This document shows positions 19,086-27,500 of a stretch of DNA of 64,000 bases, piece by piece. This DNA is from Halorubrum sp. CBA1229 (lineage in GTDB: Archaea > Halobacteriota > Halobacteria > Halobacteriales > Haloferacaceae). The translations under genes were made by a program, and so were the position numbers. The stretch covers positions 682,001 through 746,000 of the forward strand of contig NZ_CP054585.1 of assembly GCF_003721435.2 (NCBI RefSeq), given 5' to 3'. The notes under the pieces were generated by a model that did no database searches, was not told the origin of the DNA, and was given only the letters and a program-made list of their open reading frames with translations. Position 1 is the stretch's first letter. Each line of letters opens with the position of its first letter.

Positions 19086-19921
19086 TCGCGGAGGGCGTCC
19101 TCGCGCCGCGTCGCCTCCAGCGTGTCCTCCTCGACGTGGGTCGCGACGACCGCGGGCTTGTACGCGCCGCCCTCGAACAGCTCGTGGTCGCCGACGGACG
19201 ACTCCACCATCCGGGTGAACGCCCGGCGGTCGGCCGGGAGGTGGCCGTAGATTATCTCCTCCTCGACGAGGTCGTAGACGGGGATGCGGGGGGTGAGCAG
19301 GGTGTTCTCGCCGACGATCGAGTTCTCGCCGACGCGGAAGCCCGAGGTGACCCGGCAGCCCGCGCCGAGCGAGACGCCGTCCTCGACGACGACCGGCGCG
19401 TCCTCGACGGGTTCGAGGACGCCGCCGATCAACGTGTTGGCGCCGAGCTTGACGTTCTCGCCGAGCTGCGCGCAGGAGCCGACCGTGTCGCAGGAGTCGA
19501 CGAGGGTGCCGTCGCCGACGTGCGCGCCCATGTTGACGAACGAGGGGCTCATCATGATGCAGTCGCTCCCGAGGTACGCGCCGCGGCGGATGACGGTGCC
19601 GTCGGGGGTGTTCCGGGTGCCGCGCTCGCCGAGGTCGGCGGTGTCGCGCAGCGGGAGCACGTCGTAGTAGGTGACGCCGCCGTGCTCGCGGGGCTCGGTC
19701 TCGCGCAGACCGAAGTTCAGCAGGATCCCCCGCTTGACCCACTCGTTGGCCTCCCAGGTGGTCACGTCGTCGCCGGTCTTCTCGGCGGCGCGGACCTCGC
19801 CGGCCTCCAGCGCCGAGAGGAACGACTCGAGGACCTCGGCGTCCTCGGCCGTCGCGTCGGCGGCGGTCAGCCCCTCCTGATAGCGGTCCCACAGGTCGGA
19901 TACGTCGGATTCGAGCGTCAT
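19082..19921 (-). CDS. dapD: 2,3,4,5-tetrahydropyridine-2,6-dicarboxylate N-succinyltransferase
   Basis: Succinylates tetrahydrodipicolinate with succinyl-CoA, committing the pathway to the succinylase branch. 279 residues with a C-terminal left-handed beta-helix of hexapeptide repeats (VNMGAHVGDGTLVDSCDTVGS and following, then ENSIVGENTLLTPRIPVYD). The presence of both DapD and DapE shows that this organism makes lysine through succinylated intermediates rather than the diaminopimelate aminotransferase or aminoadipate routes known in other archaea. A TATA box 29 bases before the ATG suggests that dapD starts its own transcript. The succinyl-DAP aminotransferase is not in the window. Confidence 0.95.
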   Translation of the reverse strand: MTLESDVSDLWDRYQEGLTAADATAEDAEVLESFLSALEAGEVRAAEKTGDDVTTWEANEWVKRGILLNFGLRETEPREHGGVTYYDVLPLRDTADLGERGTRNTPDGTVIRRGAYLGSDCIMMSPSFVNMGAHVGDGTLVDSCDTVGSCAQLGENVKLGANTLIGGVLEPVEDAPVVVEDGVSLGAGCRVTSGFRVGENSIVGENTLLTPRIPVYDLVEEEIIYGHLPADRRAFTRMVESSVGDHELFEGGAYKPAVVATHVEEDTLEATRREDALRE

Positions 19922-19944
19922 TAGGTTGTGTATGGATGAGTGTC

Positions 19945-19955
19945 GGTATTTATTC
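19945..19955 (-). promoter_or_regulatory. TATA box of dapD, inside the dap cluster
   Basis: Minus strand GAATAAATACC centred about 29 bases before the dapD ATG (19921). An 8-base palindrome ATACGTAT at 19962-19969 lies at about -45, a position where archaeal activators or repressors often bind. Splits the lysine genes into two transcription units. Confidence 0.55.
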
Positions 19956-19987
19956 GTCGATATACGTATGTCCGGAGGTTATCGGAG

Positions 19988-20782
19988 CTATTCGCTCCCG
20001 CCGTCCAACACGTCGTCGAACCCGTACCAGCCGGGGTCGCGGCCGGCGAGCCAGTCGGCGGCGTCGAGCGCGCCCTCCGCGAACACCCCGCGGTCGCCCG
20101 CGCGGTGCGTGAGCTCGAGCGTCTCGCGGTTCCCGGCCACGAGCACCTCGTGCTCGCCGGTGACGTCGCCCGCGCGCCGGGCGTGGACCCCGATCTCGCC
20201 GGCCTCGCGAGGCGCGTCGCCCTCGCGGCCGTGGACGCGTCGGTCGAGGTCGTCGCGGACCGACTCCACGTCGTCGAGGATCGACTTCGCGGTGCCGGAG
20301 GGTGCGTCGCGCTTCCCGTTGTGGTGCGTCTCCGTCAGCTCCACGTCGTAGCCGGGGAGCGCGGCCGCGGCCTCGCGGACCGCGCGGCGGAGCGCGGCGA
20401 CGCCACGCGCGAAGTTCGACGCCTTGAGCACCGGTACCGCGTCGCTCGCGGCCCGGAGGCTGTCCAGCTGGGCGTCCGCGAAGCCGGTCGTGCCGGTGAC
20501 CATCGGAACGCCCGCGTCGGCGCAGGCCTCCGCGTACGCGACCGCCGAGGCCGGGCCCGTGAAGTCGACGAGCACGTCGGGAGACTCGGCCGCGAGCAGC
20601 TCTCCGAGCCGGTCGGCGGCGTCGACCGCGACGCCCGCGACGGGCTCGGTCGCGGTGCGGTTGACCGCGACGGCGACGGCGACGGCGTCGCGGTCGGCGG
20701 CGGCCTCGATCACCTCGCGGCCCATCCGGCCGCCGGCGCCGGTGACGGCGATCCGGAGCGGGTCGGTCGCGCCAGCGCTCAT
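19988..20782 (-). CDS. dapB: 4-hydroxy-tetrahydrodipicolinate reductase
   Basis: NAD(P)H-dependent reductase following DapA. 264 residues: Rossmann motif VTGAGGRMGREV near the start, and the catalytic signature ELTETHHNGKRDAPSGTAK with the histidine pair and lysine. The ATG at 20782 overlaps the dapA stop (ATGA), so the two are translationally coupled; dapD follows after 66 bases with a promoter of its own. Confidence 0.96.
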   Translation of the reverse strand: MSAGATDPLRIAVTGAGGRMGREVIEAAADRDAVAVAVAVNRTATEPVAGVAVDAADRLGELLAAESPDVLVDFTGPASAVAYAEACADAGVPMVTGTTGFADAQLDSLRAASDAVPVLKASNFARGVAALRRAVREAAAALPGYDVELTETHHNGKRDAPSGTAKSILDDVESVRDDLDRRVHGREGDAPREAGEIGVHARRAGDVTGEHEVLVAGNRETLELTHRAGDRGVFAEGALDAADWLAGRDPGWYGFDDVLDGGSE

Positions 20783-21792
20783 TCGCCGTCCCCCGCCGCG
20801 GGCCCGACGGTCTCCGGATCGACGGCCGCCGGATCGACGGTGCCGGGCGCGGCCTCGTCGTACTCGGCGAGGAGCTCGCGCAGGACCGCCCGGCGCTCCT
20901 CGGAGAGCCGCGAGAGCGGCGACCGAACCAGCGGACCGCCCCGACCGCGGATGTGCATCGCCTCCTTCACCGGGATCGGGTTCGTCTCGGCGAACAGCTC
21001 GCGGACGAGCGGCGAGAGCTCGTGGTGAAGCGCGCGGGCGCGGTCGTAGTCGCCGGAGAGCGCGGCGCCGACCATCGCGCAGGAGCGCTCGGGCTCGACG
21101 TTGCCGACGACACTGATGGTGCCGGTGCCGCCGATCGAGAGCACCGGGAGGGTGAGCCCGTCGTCGCCGGAGAGCACGGAGAACGCCTCGTCGCGGGTGC
21201 GCTCGATCACCTCGCTGATGAGGTTCAGGTCGCCGGACGCCGCCTTATACCCCTGGATGTTCGGGTGCTCGGCGAGCTCGACGGTGACGTCGACGGGGAT
21301 CGACTGCCCCGTCCGGCTCGGGACGTTGTAGACGATCTGCGGGAGGTCGACCTCGTCGGCGATCGTCCGGTAGTGGTTCAGGAATCCCTGCGGCTCCGGC
21401 TTGTTGTAGTACGGGGAGATGAGGAGCAGACCGTCGGCGCCCGCGTCGGCGGCGCGCCGGGAGAGCGAGAGCGCCTCGGCGGTGTTGTTCGAGCCGGTGC
21501 CGGCGATCACGGGGATGTCGTCGAGCGCGTCGCGGACCGTCTCGATCACGTCGACGTGCTCGTCGTGGGTCATCGTCGCCGACTCGCCGGTGGAGCCGAC
21601 GGGGACGACCCCGTCGACGCCCGCGCGCTCGAGGTAGCGGGCGTTGTCGGCGAGCTGCTCGTGGTCGACCTCGTCGTCCTCGGTGAAGGGAGTCGTCATC
21701 GCGGGATACACCCCCTCGAAGGGCTCGTCGGTCGAGCGTCGGTCCGTCTCGGTCTGTGCTCCGTACGGCGTCGTGGTGGTCGCGTCTGTCAT
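20779..21792 (-). CDS. dapA: 4-hydroxy-tetrahydrodipicolinate synthase
   Basis: Condenses pyruvate with aspartate semialdehyde. 337 residues with GVVPVGSTGESATMTHDEH, the tyrosine in QIVYNVPSRTG and the Schiff-base lysine in IQGYKAASGDL. An extra about 27 acidic residues precede the family's usual start at G-V-Y-P-A-M-T-T-P-F, and the C-terminus carries a 25-residue proline/alanine-rich extension, so both ends are longer than in bacteria. First gene of the cluster, with dapB overlapping. Its predicted leader holds a perfect 16-base palindrome and a 17-base tandem repeat. A paralogue lies at 44129-45034. Confidence 0.95.
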   Translation of the reverse strand: MTDATTTTPYGAQTETDRRSTDEPFEGVYPAMTTPFTEDDEVDHEQLADNARYLERAGVDGVVPVGSTGESATMTHDEHVDVIETVRDALDDIPVIAGTGSNNTAEALSLSRRAADAGADGLLLISPYYNKPEPQGFLNHYRTIADEVDLPQIVYNVPSRTGQSIPVDVTVELAEHPNIQGYKAASGDLNLISEVIERTRDEAFSVLSGDDGLTLPVLSIGGTGTISVVGNVEPERSCAMVGAALSGDYDRARALHHELSPLVRELFAETNPIPVKEAMHIRGRGGPLVRSPLSRLSEERRAVLRELLAEYDEAAPGTVDPAAVDPETVGPAAGDGE

Positions 21793-21804
21793 GGGTGCGC
21801 TGTG

Positions 21805-21838
21805 GGTGTCTGCGGTCGGTCGGTGTCTGCGGTCGGTC
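21805..21838 (-). repeat. Two perfect 17-base tandem repeats just upstream of dapA
   Basis: Minus-strand unit GACCGACCGCAGACACC occurs twice without mismatch at 21838-21822 and 21821-21805, 13 to 46 bases before the dapA ATG. It may be a protein- or ribosome-related leader element, or a recent slip duplication. Confidence 0.85.
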
Positions 21839-21956
21839 CGGAAACGAACGGTGCGCGCGGGTCGGGGGTCGTCCGGGACGGGGTCGCCACTCCCGCCGGC
21901 GGACGGCTCACGCGCGTTTTTTCGAGAAGAGCCGCGTCGCTGACGGCGTCGGCGGG

Positions 21957-21972
21957 CCGCGTCCGGACGCGG
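21957..21972. promoter_or_regulatory. Perfect 16-base palindrome in the predicted dapA leader
   Basis: CCGCGTCCGGACGCGG is its own reverse complement and lies about 10-25 bases downstream of the transcription start predicted from the TATA-like CTTATAAG at 22006-22013. It could be a repressor site or an mRNA hairpin. All-G+C palindromes are not rare here, so the support is positional. Confidence 0.45.
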
Positions 21973-22005
21973 GTCGGTTCACACCCGTACTGGACGCCTG
22001 TACCG

Positions 22006-22013
22006 CTTATAAG
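22006..22013 (-). promoter_or_regulatory. TATA-like element, candidate dapA-dapB promoter
   Basis: Symmetric CTTATAAG, the only AT-rich element upstream of dapA; would start RNA near 21982 and leave a leader of about 190 bases, unusually long for haloarchaea. Confidence 0.4.
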
Positions 22014-22086
22014 TTGTGCCCGTGGTGGTAACTGCCGGTCGACCGAGCGCGCCGACGCGGTCGCCCGCGGGCCGACACGCCACACC

Positions 22087-22096
22087 CTTTTAAATC
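22087..22096 (+). promoter_or_regulatory. TATA box of the HD gene
   Basis: CTTTTAAATC centred about 28 bases before the ATG at 22120; predicts a leaderless transcript. Confidence 0.6.
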
Positions 22097-22119
22097 GCCG
22101 AAGCCTCTTCACGGATCTC

Positions 22120-22974
22120 ATGACCGATCCCGCCGAGTCGCCGGTCGATCCGGACCTCGAGGCCGACACCGACGCCGACCGCCACGAGTACGACCCCGAC
22201 GCCGACCACGCCTTCCCCGACGGCCGCCTCAACGAGGTGCTCGACCGGATCGCGTCGGACGCCGAGATCACCGCGTACCTGGAGGCGCAGAACGTCAATC
22301 CCGTCGACCGGAAGGGGTACAACGACCACGGCGCGAAACACGTCGAGATCGTCCGGGACCGCGCGCTCCGGCTGTACGACCTGCTAAAGGCGGGCGGCGT
22401 CGAGTTCAACGGGGCCCGCCAGCAGGGGCTCGACGAGGCCGACGAGCCGGTGATCATCGCGCTCGCGGCGACCCTCCACGACATCGGCCACGTCGTCCAC
22501 CGCCACGACCACCCGTACTACTCGATCCCGCTCGCCGCCGACCTGCTCGACGAGCTCCTCCCCTCCTTCTACGGCGTCCCCGAGCAGGTGCGCGTGAAGG
22601 CGGAGGTGCTCCACGCCATCCTCTGTCACCACACCGAGGAGCAGCCGCTGACGCTGGAGGCCGGCGTCGTCCGGATCGCCGACGGCCTCGACATGGAACG
22701 CGGGCGCTCGCGGGTCCCCTACGAGGAGGGCGGTCGCGGAATAAACACCGTCTCCTCGCAGGCGATCGAACGCGTCTCGCTGCGGGAGGGCGAGACGACC
22801 CCCGTGCAGGTCGTGATCCGGATGAACAACGCCGCGGGCGTCTACCAAGTGGACTCCCTGCTGAAGGCGAAGATGGAGGAGTCGCTGCTGGAAGACCGGA
22901 TCCAGACGATCGCGATCAACACCCACAGCGACGAGGACGGGACGACGTCGATCGTCGACCGGATCGAGCTGTAG
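22120..22974 (+). CDS. HD-domain metal-dependent phosphohydrolase
   Basis: 284 residues. The HD-type metal site is visible: NDHGAKHVEIVRDRALRLYDLL (first histidine), ATLHDIGHVVHRHDHPYYS (HD pair), ILCHHTEEQPL and the later aspartate in RIADGLDMERGRSRVPYE. The C-terminal part (GINTVSSQAIERVSLREGE...) is typical of archaeal HD proteins annotated as phosphohydrolases. The first about 45 residues are very acidic. The ATG at 22120 is 28 bases from a TATA box. Substrate (nucleotide or cyclic nucleotide) is unknown. Confidence 0.88.
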   Translation: MTDPAESPVDPDLEADTDADRHEYDPDADHAFPDGRLNEVLDRIASDAEITAYLEAQNVNPVDRKGYNDHGAKHVEIVRDRALRLYDLLKAGGVEFNGARQQGLDEADEPVIIALAATLHDIGHVVHRHDHPYYSIPLAADLLDELLPSFYGVPEQVRVKAEVLHAILCHHTEEQPLTLEAGVVRIADGLDMERGRSRVPYEEGGRGINTVSSQAIERVSLREGETTPVQVVIRMNNAAGVYQVDSLLKAKMEESLLEDRIQTIAINTHSDEDGTTSIVDRIEL

Positions 22975-23029
22975 AGGGCCGGACGGCGGGGGCGCGAACG
23001 GGAGCAGCCGAGCGACCGACCCGCCGCCG

Positions 23030-24424
23030 TCAGGGCCCGCGGAGCGTCTCGCCCGCCCCGTCGAGGCGCGGGTCGCGATCGGACGCGGCCGTCACCGACA
23101 CCGTCGTCGTCTCGATCAGGTCGGTCGGAGAGAGCCCGCCGGAGAGCTGGCTCCCGTCGGCGGTCCCGCCGCCGAGGATCGGGGCGAACCGGTACCCGTT
23201 CCGCCGGGTCCCCACCGCCTCCGTCCCCGGCTGGTTGACGACGAGCCGCCCGGGACGGAGCCGCTCGGCGGCCCGCCGCACGCGCCCGTGACGGGTCGTG
23301 TGGACCGCGGCCGCGTGCGGCCCGCCCAGTTCGGCGGCGAGCCGCAGACACGCGCCGAACCCCTCGCGGTCGTGAACCGCGACGGCCGGGATCCCGGGGA
23401 GCGTCGCCAGCGGGTCGTCCTCCCCGTCGAACTCGTCGGCGATCACGAACGCCGCCCGTCCCGCCGCCGGGGGGAGGTCGAGCTCGGCGGCGAACCACCG
23501 GGGCGAGTTGCCGACGATCCGGTCCGGGGGATCCCCCCCGGCGTCGAGCAGGTCGCGGAGCCGCCCGCGCTCGGCCGCGTCGAGGACGTAGCCCCCCTCG
23601 TCCTCCAGCCCGGCGACCAGCTCGTCGACGGCGGCCGTCGGGATCGCGACGGCGGCGTCGGCCGCGGGGTGCGCGCCGAAGTCGTACGTCGCGCCGACCG
23701 CGACGCGGGGCGCGACGGCCGACGGGTCGGCGTCCGCGTCGGCGACGGCGACGAGGCCGTCGGCGCTCGCGCACGCGTTGGGCGTCCCGCAGCGCTGGCC
23801 GGCGGCGACCGTCGCCTCGGAGCCGGCGGCGACGACGCGGTCGACGCGCTCGAACAGCGAGTCGGTCTGCGGCTTCGAGGCGGGCGCGGGGAGCGTCGCG
23901 ACCGCGTCCGGCGGGGCGCCCGCGTCGTCGAGCGCCCGGCGGATCCGCTCGACGACGACGTCGCAGGTCTCGACCGCCGACGGCGACGGCGCGAGGACGA
24001 TCGCGTTCCGGCCGGCGAGGGCGTACAGCGAGACGGCCGCGGGGACGACGACCGGGTGCGTCGCCGGCACCGCCGCCCCGACGACCCCGACCGGGTGCGC
24101 GACGGTCAGCGCGCCGGCGGAATCGTCTCGGTCGACCGCCCCGACGGTCGCCGCCTCCCGCGACGCCGCGAGCGAGCCGTCGAGCGCGGTCGCGACCTTC
24201 TCCGCCTTGCTCCCCGGATGTCCGCGTCCCGTCTCGGTCGCGCCCGCGAGCGCGAGCCGGGCGATCGCCTCGCGCCCGCGCAGCGCCGCTCCCACCGCGT
24301 CGACGATCCGGGCGGTCGCGTTCGCGTCCCGCTCGGCCAGCCGCGACCCGGCCGCGCGGGCGCGCTCGACCGTCGCCGCGATCTCGTCCCGCTCGTCCGT
24401 CCCCGTCGCCGTGCCCCGCTCCAT
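23030..24424 (-). CDS. CoA-acylating-type aldehyde dehydrogenase homologue lacking the catalytic cysteine
   Basis: 464 residues from the ATG at 24424 (an ATG at 24451 is also possible). The layout follows the acetaldehyde-CoA dehydrogenase branch (EutE, AdhE N-terminal half): VAHPVGVVGAAVPATHPVVVPAAVSLYALAGRNAIVLAPSP, a cofactor-binding region, and a C-terminal LVVNQPGTEAVGTRRNGYRFAPILGGGT. At the expected active site, family members read T-[FY]-D-N-G-x-I-C-A-S-E-Q; here it is T-Y-D-F-G-A-H-P-A-A-D-A, so the nucleophilic cysteine is replaced by proline. The gene has an intact frame and normal composition, so it may be a pseudoenzyme with another role rather than decay. It is divergent from the STAND-type regulator with 117 bases between. 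Confidence 0.82.
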   Translation of the reverse strand: MERGTATGTDERDEIAATVERARAAGSRLAERDANATARIVDAVGAALRGREAIARLALAGATETGRGHPGSKAEKVATALDGSLAASREAATVGAVDRDDSAGALTVAHPVGVVGAAVPATHPVVVPAAVSLYALAGRNAIVLAPSPSAVETCDVVVERIRRALDDAGAPPDAVATLPAPASKPQTDSLFERVDRVVAAGSEATVAAGQRCGTPNACASADGLVAVADADADPSAVAPRVAVGATYDFGAHPAADAAVAIPTAAVDELVAGLEDEGGYVLDAAERGRLRDLLDAGGDPPDRIVGNSPRWFAAELDLPPAAGRAAFVIADEFDGEDDPLATLPGIPAVAVHDREGFGACLRLAAELGGPHAAAVHTTRHGRVRRAAERLRPGRLVVNQPGTEAVGTRRNGYRFAPILGGGTADGSQLSGGLSPTDLIETTTVSVTAASDRDPRLDGAGETLRGP

Positions 24425-24508
24425 ACGACGCCGTGTCTCGCCCGGCTTCATATTCTCACCCGGTGACACAGTGTGCCGGCCCGCGACGGGAAGTGTGATC
24501 GAGGAAAC

Positions 24509-24516
24509 AGTTATTC
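24509..24516 (+). promoter_or_regulatory. TATA-like element of the STAND-type gene
   Basis: AGTTATTC centred about 29 bases before the ATG at 24542, in the 117-base divergent interval shared with the aldehyde dehydrogenase homologue. No equally good box was seen for the minus-strand gene. Confidence 0.4.
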
Positions 24517-24541
24517 CGGTGGACCGCAACGACGGGGACGC

Positions 24542-27500
24542 ATGGCGGGGGCGTCAGAACTCGTCGACGTCGTCGAACGCCGGCTCGACTTCCTCGAACG
24601 GCTCCTCGAGGACCCGCTTCGGAAACACGAACTGGTCGACGAGCTCGGCCACTCGCGCTCGACGGTCAACCGGGCGATCGACGAGCTGGAGGCCGCCGGG
24701 CTCGTCGCCGCCGCGACCGACGGCTACCGGGCCACGCTGACCGGCCGGCTGCTCGCCCGCGGGTACCGCCGGTTCCTCACCGTCGCGGACGACGTCGACG
24801 CCGCGAGCGAGGCGCTCGCCCCGCTCGGCCCCGACGCGTCGATCGAGGCGGTCGCGCTGCGGGACGCGGACGTGTTCCGCGCCGCCGCCCCGGACCCGTA
24901 CAGGCCCTTAGAGCGGCTCGACGAGGCGCTGGCCGGCGCCGACGCGGTCGCCGCCGCGCTCCCGGCGCTCCCGTACCCGCGGCTGCTCGACCGCTGCCGC
25001 CGGGCGGCCGCCGGCGGGCGCGTCGACCTCGCGCTGTCCGACTCGACGTACCGGCACGCCAGGGACCGCTACGCCGACACCCTCGCCGGGCTCGCGCGTC
25101 GCGACGCCGCCGTCTCGGTCGTCGACGAGGTCGACGTCGGCGTGCTCGTGGCCGACGACGCCGCGCTCCTGCTGGTGTTCGACGGTGACGGGCGCGTCCA
25201 CGGGGTGATCGAATCGACGGACTCCGCAGCGGTCGCGTGGGCCCGCGACCGGGTCGACCGGCTCGCCGCCGCCGGGCGCGACGTCGGCGAGGAGCTCGCG
25301 GCGATGGAGGCCGTTCGCGACGACTCCGCCGGCGAGGCCGGCGCCTTCGACGGTCGGTTCGGGTCGACCGACGACGGGGGGGACGCGCTCGGCGACCAGG
25401 GGTTCGCGACGCTCGACGACGACCTGCTTGACCGCGAGCCGGACCCGACCGCGCCGCTGCGCGCGACGCCGTCGTTCGCGGAGGTCGACGCCGGCTACGC
25501 GCTCGACAGGACGGCGCCCCGCGACGGGGAGCGGCGGTCGGTCGCCGACGAGCTGATCGAGGGGCTCGCAGCGGGCGAGGACCGCGCCCTCGTCGGCCCG
25601 CCCGGAAGCGGGAAGAGCACGGTCTGCCGGCTCGCGGCCGTGCGCTGGTACCGGTCCGGACGGGGGCCCGTGCTGTACCGCGACGGCGACGGCGGGGAGG
25701 CGTTCACCGCGACCGAGCGGCTCCGCGAGCGGGCGGCGGCGGCCGACGGCCACGCCCTCGTCGTCGCCGAAGACGCGGTCGATCCCGGCGCCGCCGAGGC
25801 GGTGAGCGCCGCCCGGACGCTGGCGGAGCGCGACGACGTCTCCTTCCTGTTCGACGCCCGCGCGGCGGCGTACGACGACCCCGACTCGCTCCCGCTGAGC
25901 CCGGCCGACCTCGGCTACCGGCGGCGGATCGAGACGATTCGGATGCCGCGCCTCGACGAGCGCGAGGCCGAGCGCTTCGCCGAGCACGTGGCCGACCTCG
26001 TCGGCGCGCCGCCGGCTGCCGACCCGGCCGCGCTGCTGGACGGGATCCGCGGGTCGGGTCCCGGTCCGTCGGTCCTCGACGGGGCAGAGGACACCGGGAC
26101 CGGAACCGCGGCGGCGGAGGCGGACCGTCCCGGCGAACTGCTCTGTCTCCTCCACCACCTCGTCCGGGCCGGCGACCGGGCGACCGGAGACGATGCAGTC
26201 CGGAGCGCGGGTCGGAGCGATGACTCCGGGAGAGGGGCCGACCCGGAGAGCGGATCCGGGCCGTCCGGCGTCGCCGAGACGGGGTTCGAGGCGTCCGTGG
26301 AGGCGGCGATCCGCGACCTCGTCGACCGCCCGCCGCCGACCGCGGACGTCGCCGTGCTGGTGAACCTGCTCAACGTCGCCGGCGTCCGGGAGGTGCGCGA
26401 GCTCGCGTACGCGCTCGTCGGCGACGGAGAGGGGGGGCGAGACGCGTCGCCCGAGGCGGTGCGCCGGGCGCTCGGAGGGCTGGAGGGCGCGGTGTTGGTG
26501 CCCGCTCACGGGGAGCCGGACCGGACCGTCCACGAGGAGTGGTCCGTGCTGTTCCTCGAACGGCTCCTCGACCGGGAGCCCGAGCCGGTGGTCGCGCGGC
26601 GGGTCGGCCGCGTCGCGACGCGGCTGCTCTCGCTCGCCGACGACCCGGCGCGCCGCTCGCGGGTCCGGCGCGCGGTCGGCGGCGACGCCCCCGCGATGGG
26701 TCGGATCGAGCGTAACCCGGAGGAGTGGGCGAGCGAGACGACGCGACGCCTGTACGGGGTCGGCCGGCGGTACCCGCGGCTCGCCGGGCTGTACGGGCGG
26801 GTCCGCTACTCGTGGATCGACCTCCCGGACGCCTGCCCGGCGGAGCTCCGCGACCGCGCCCCCGAGTGGGTCGCTCGGATGTACGTCGACGCCGGCGACC
26901 TCGACGGGGCGGTCGAGGCGCTCGACGCGTGGCGCCCGGCGGACGAGGGCGGCGAGGCGGAGCGCCAGCGCGGGCTCGGCGACGTGGCCCGCCGCCGGGG
27001 CGAGCACGACGCGGCGCGCGAGCGGTACGAGCGGGCGACCGAGCTGTTCGAGTCCGCCGGCGACCGGCGGGGGCTCGCGGCCGCGATCCGGGGGTGCGCG
27101 CAGGCGGCCCACTTCGCCGGCGACTACGAGGCGGCCTACGAGGACGCCTCGCAGGCGTACGCCGTCGCCGCCGCGATCGACGACCCGATCGCGACCGCGA
27201 AGGCGCTCATGGACGTCGGCAACGCGCTCGACGCCCTTGACGCGACCGACGCGGTGGTGGACCACTACCGCGTCGCCGGCGACCTCTTCCGGGCGTACGA
27301 CGACCTCCACGGCGAGGCGAACGTGCGGGCGAACCTCGCGGTCGCCCGCCGCCGGCGCGGCGAGCTGACGGCCGCGGAGCGGGCGGCCGAGCGCGCCCTC
27401 GACGGCTACCGGACCGTCGGGGACGAGCACCGCGAGGCGGTCGTCCTCCTGAACCTCGGCGCGATCGCGGAGCAGCGCGGGGAAGTGGACGAGGCGGTGG

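Larger units (their letters stand above)
21793..22119. other. 327-base divergent interval between dapA and the HD gene
   Basis: No gene seen. It contains, from left to right, a 17-base tandem repeat next to the dapA start, a 16-base palindrome, a symmetric TATA-like CTTATAAG and the HD gene TATA box. The stretch between the palindrome and dapA is G+C-rich and without an AT-rich element closer to dapA, which is why a long dapA leader is inferred. Confidence 0.6.

Noticed and set aside
24455-24480. Palindrome-like CCGGTGACACAGTGTGCCGG between the two divergent genes
   Set aside because: Only the core ACAC-A-GTGT is symmetric; outer CCGG arms are off-centre.
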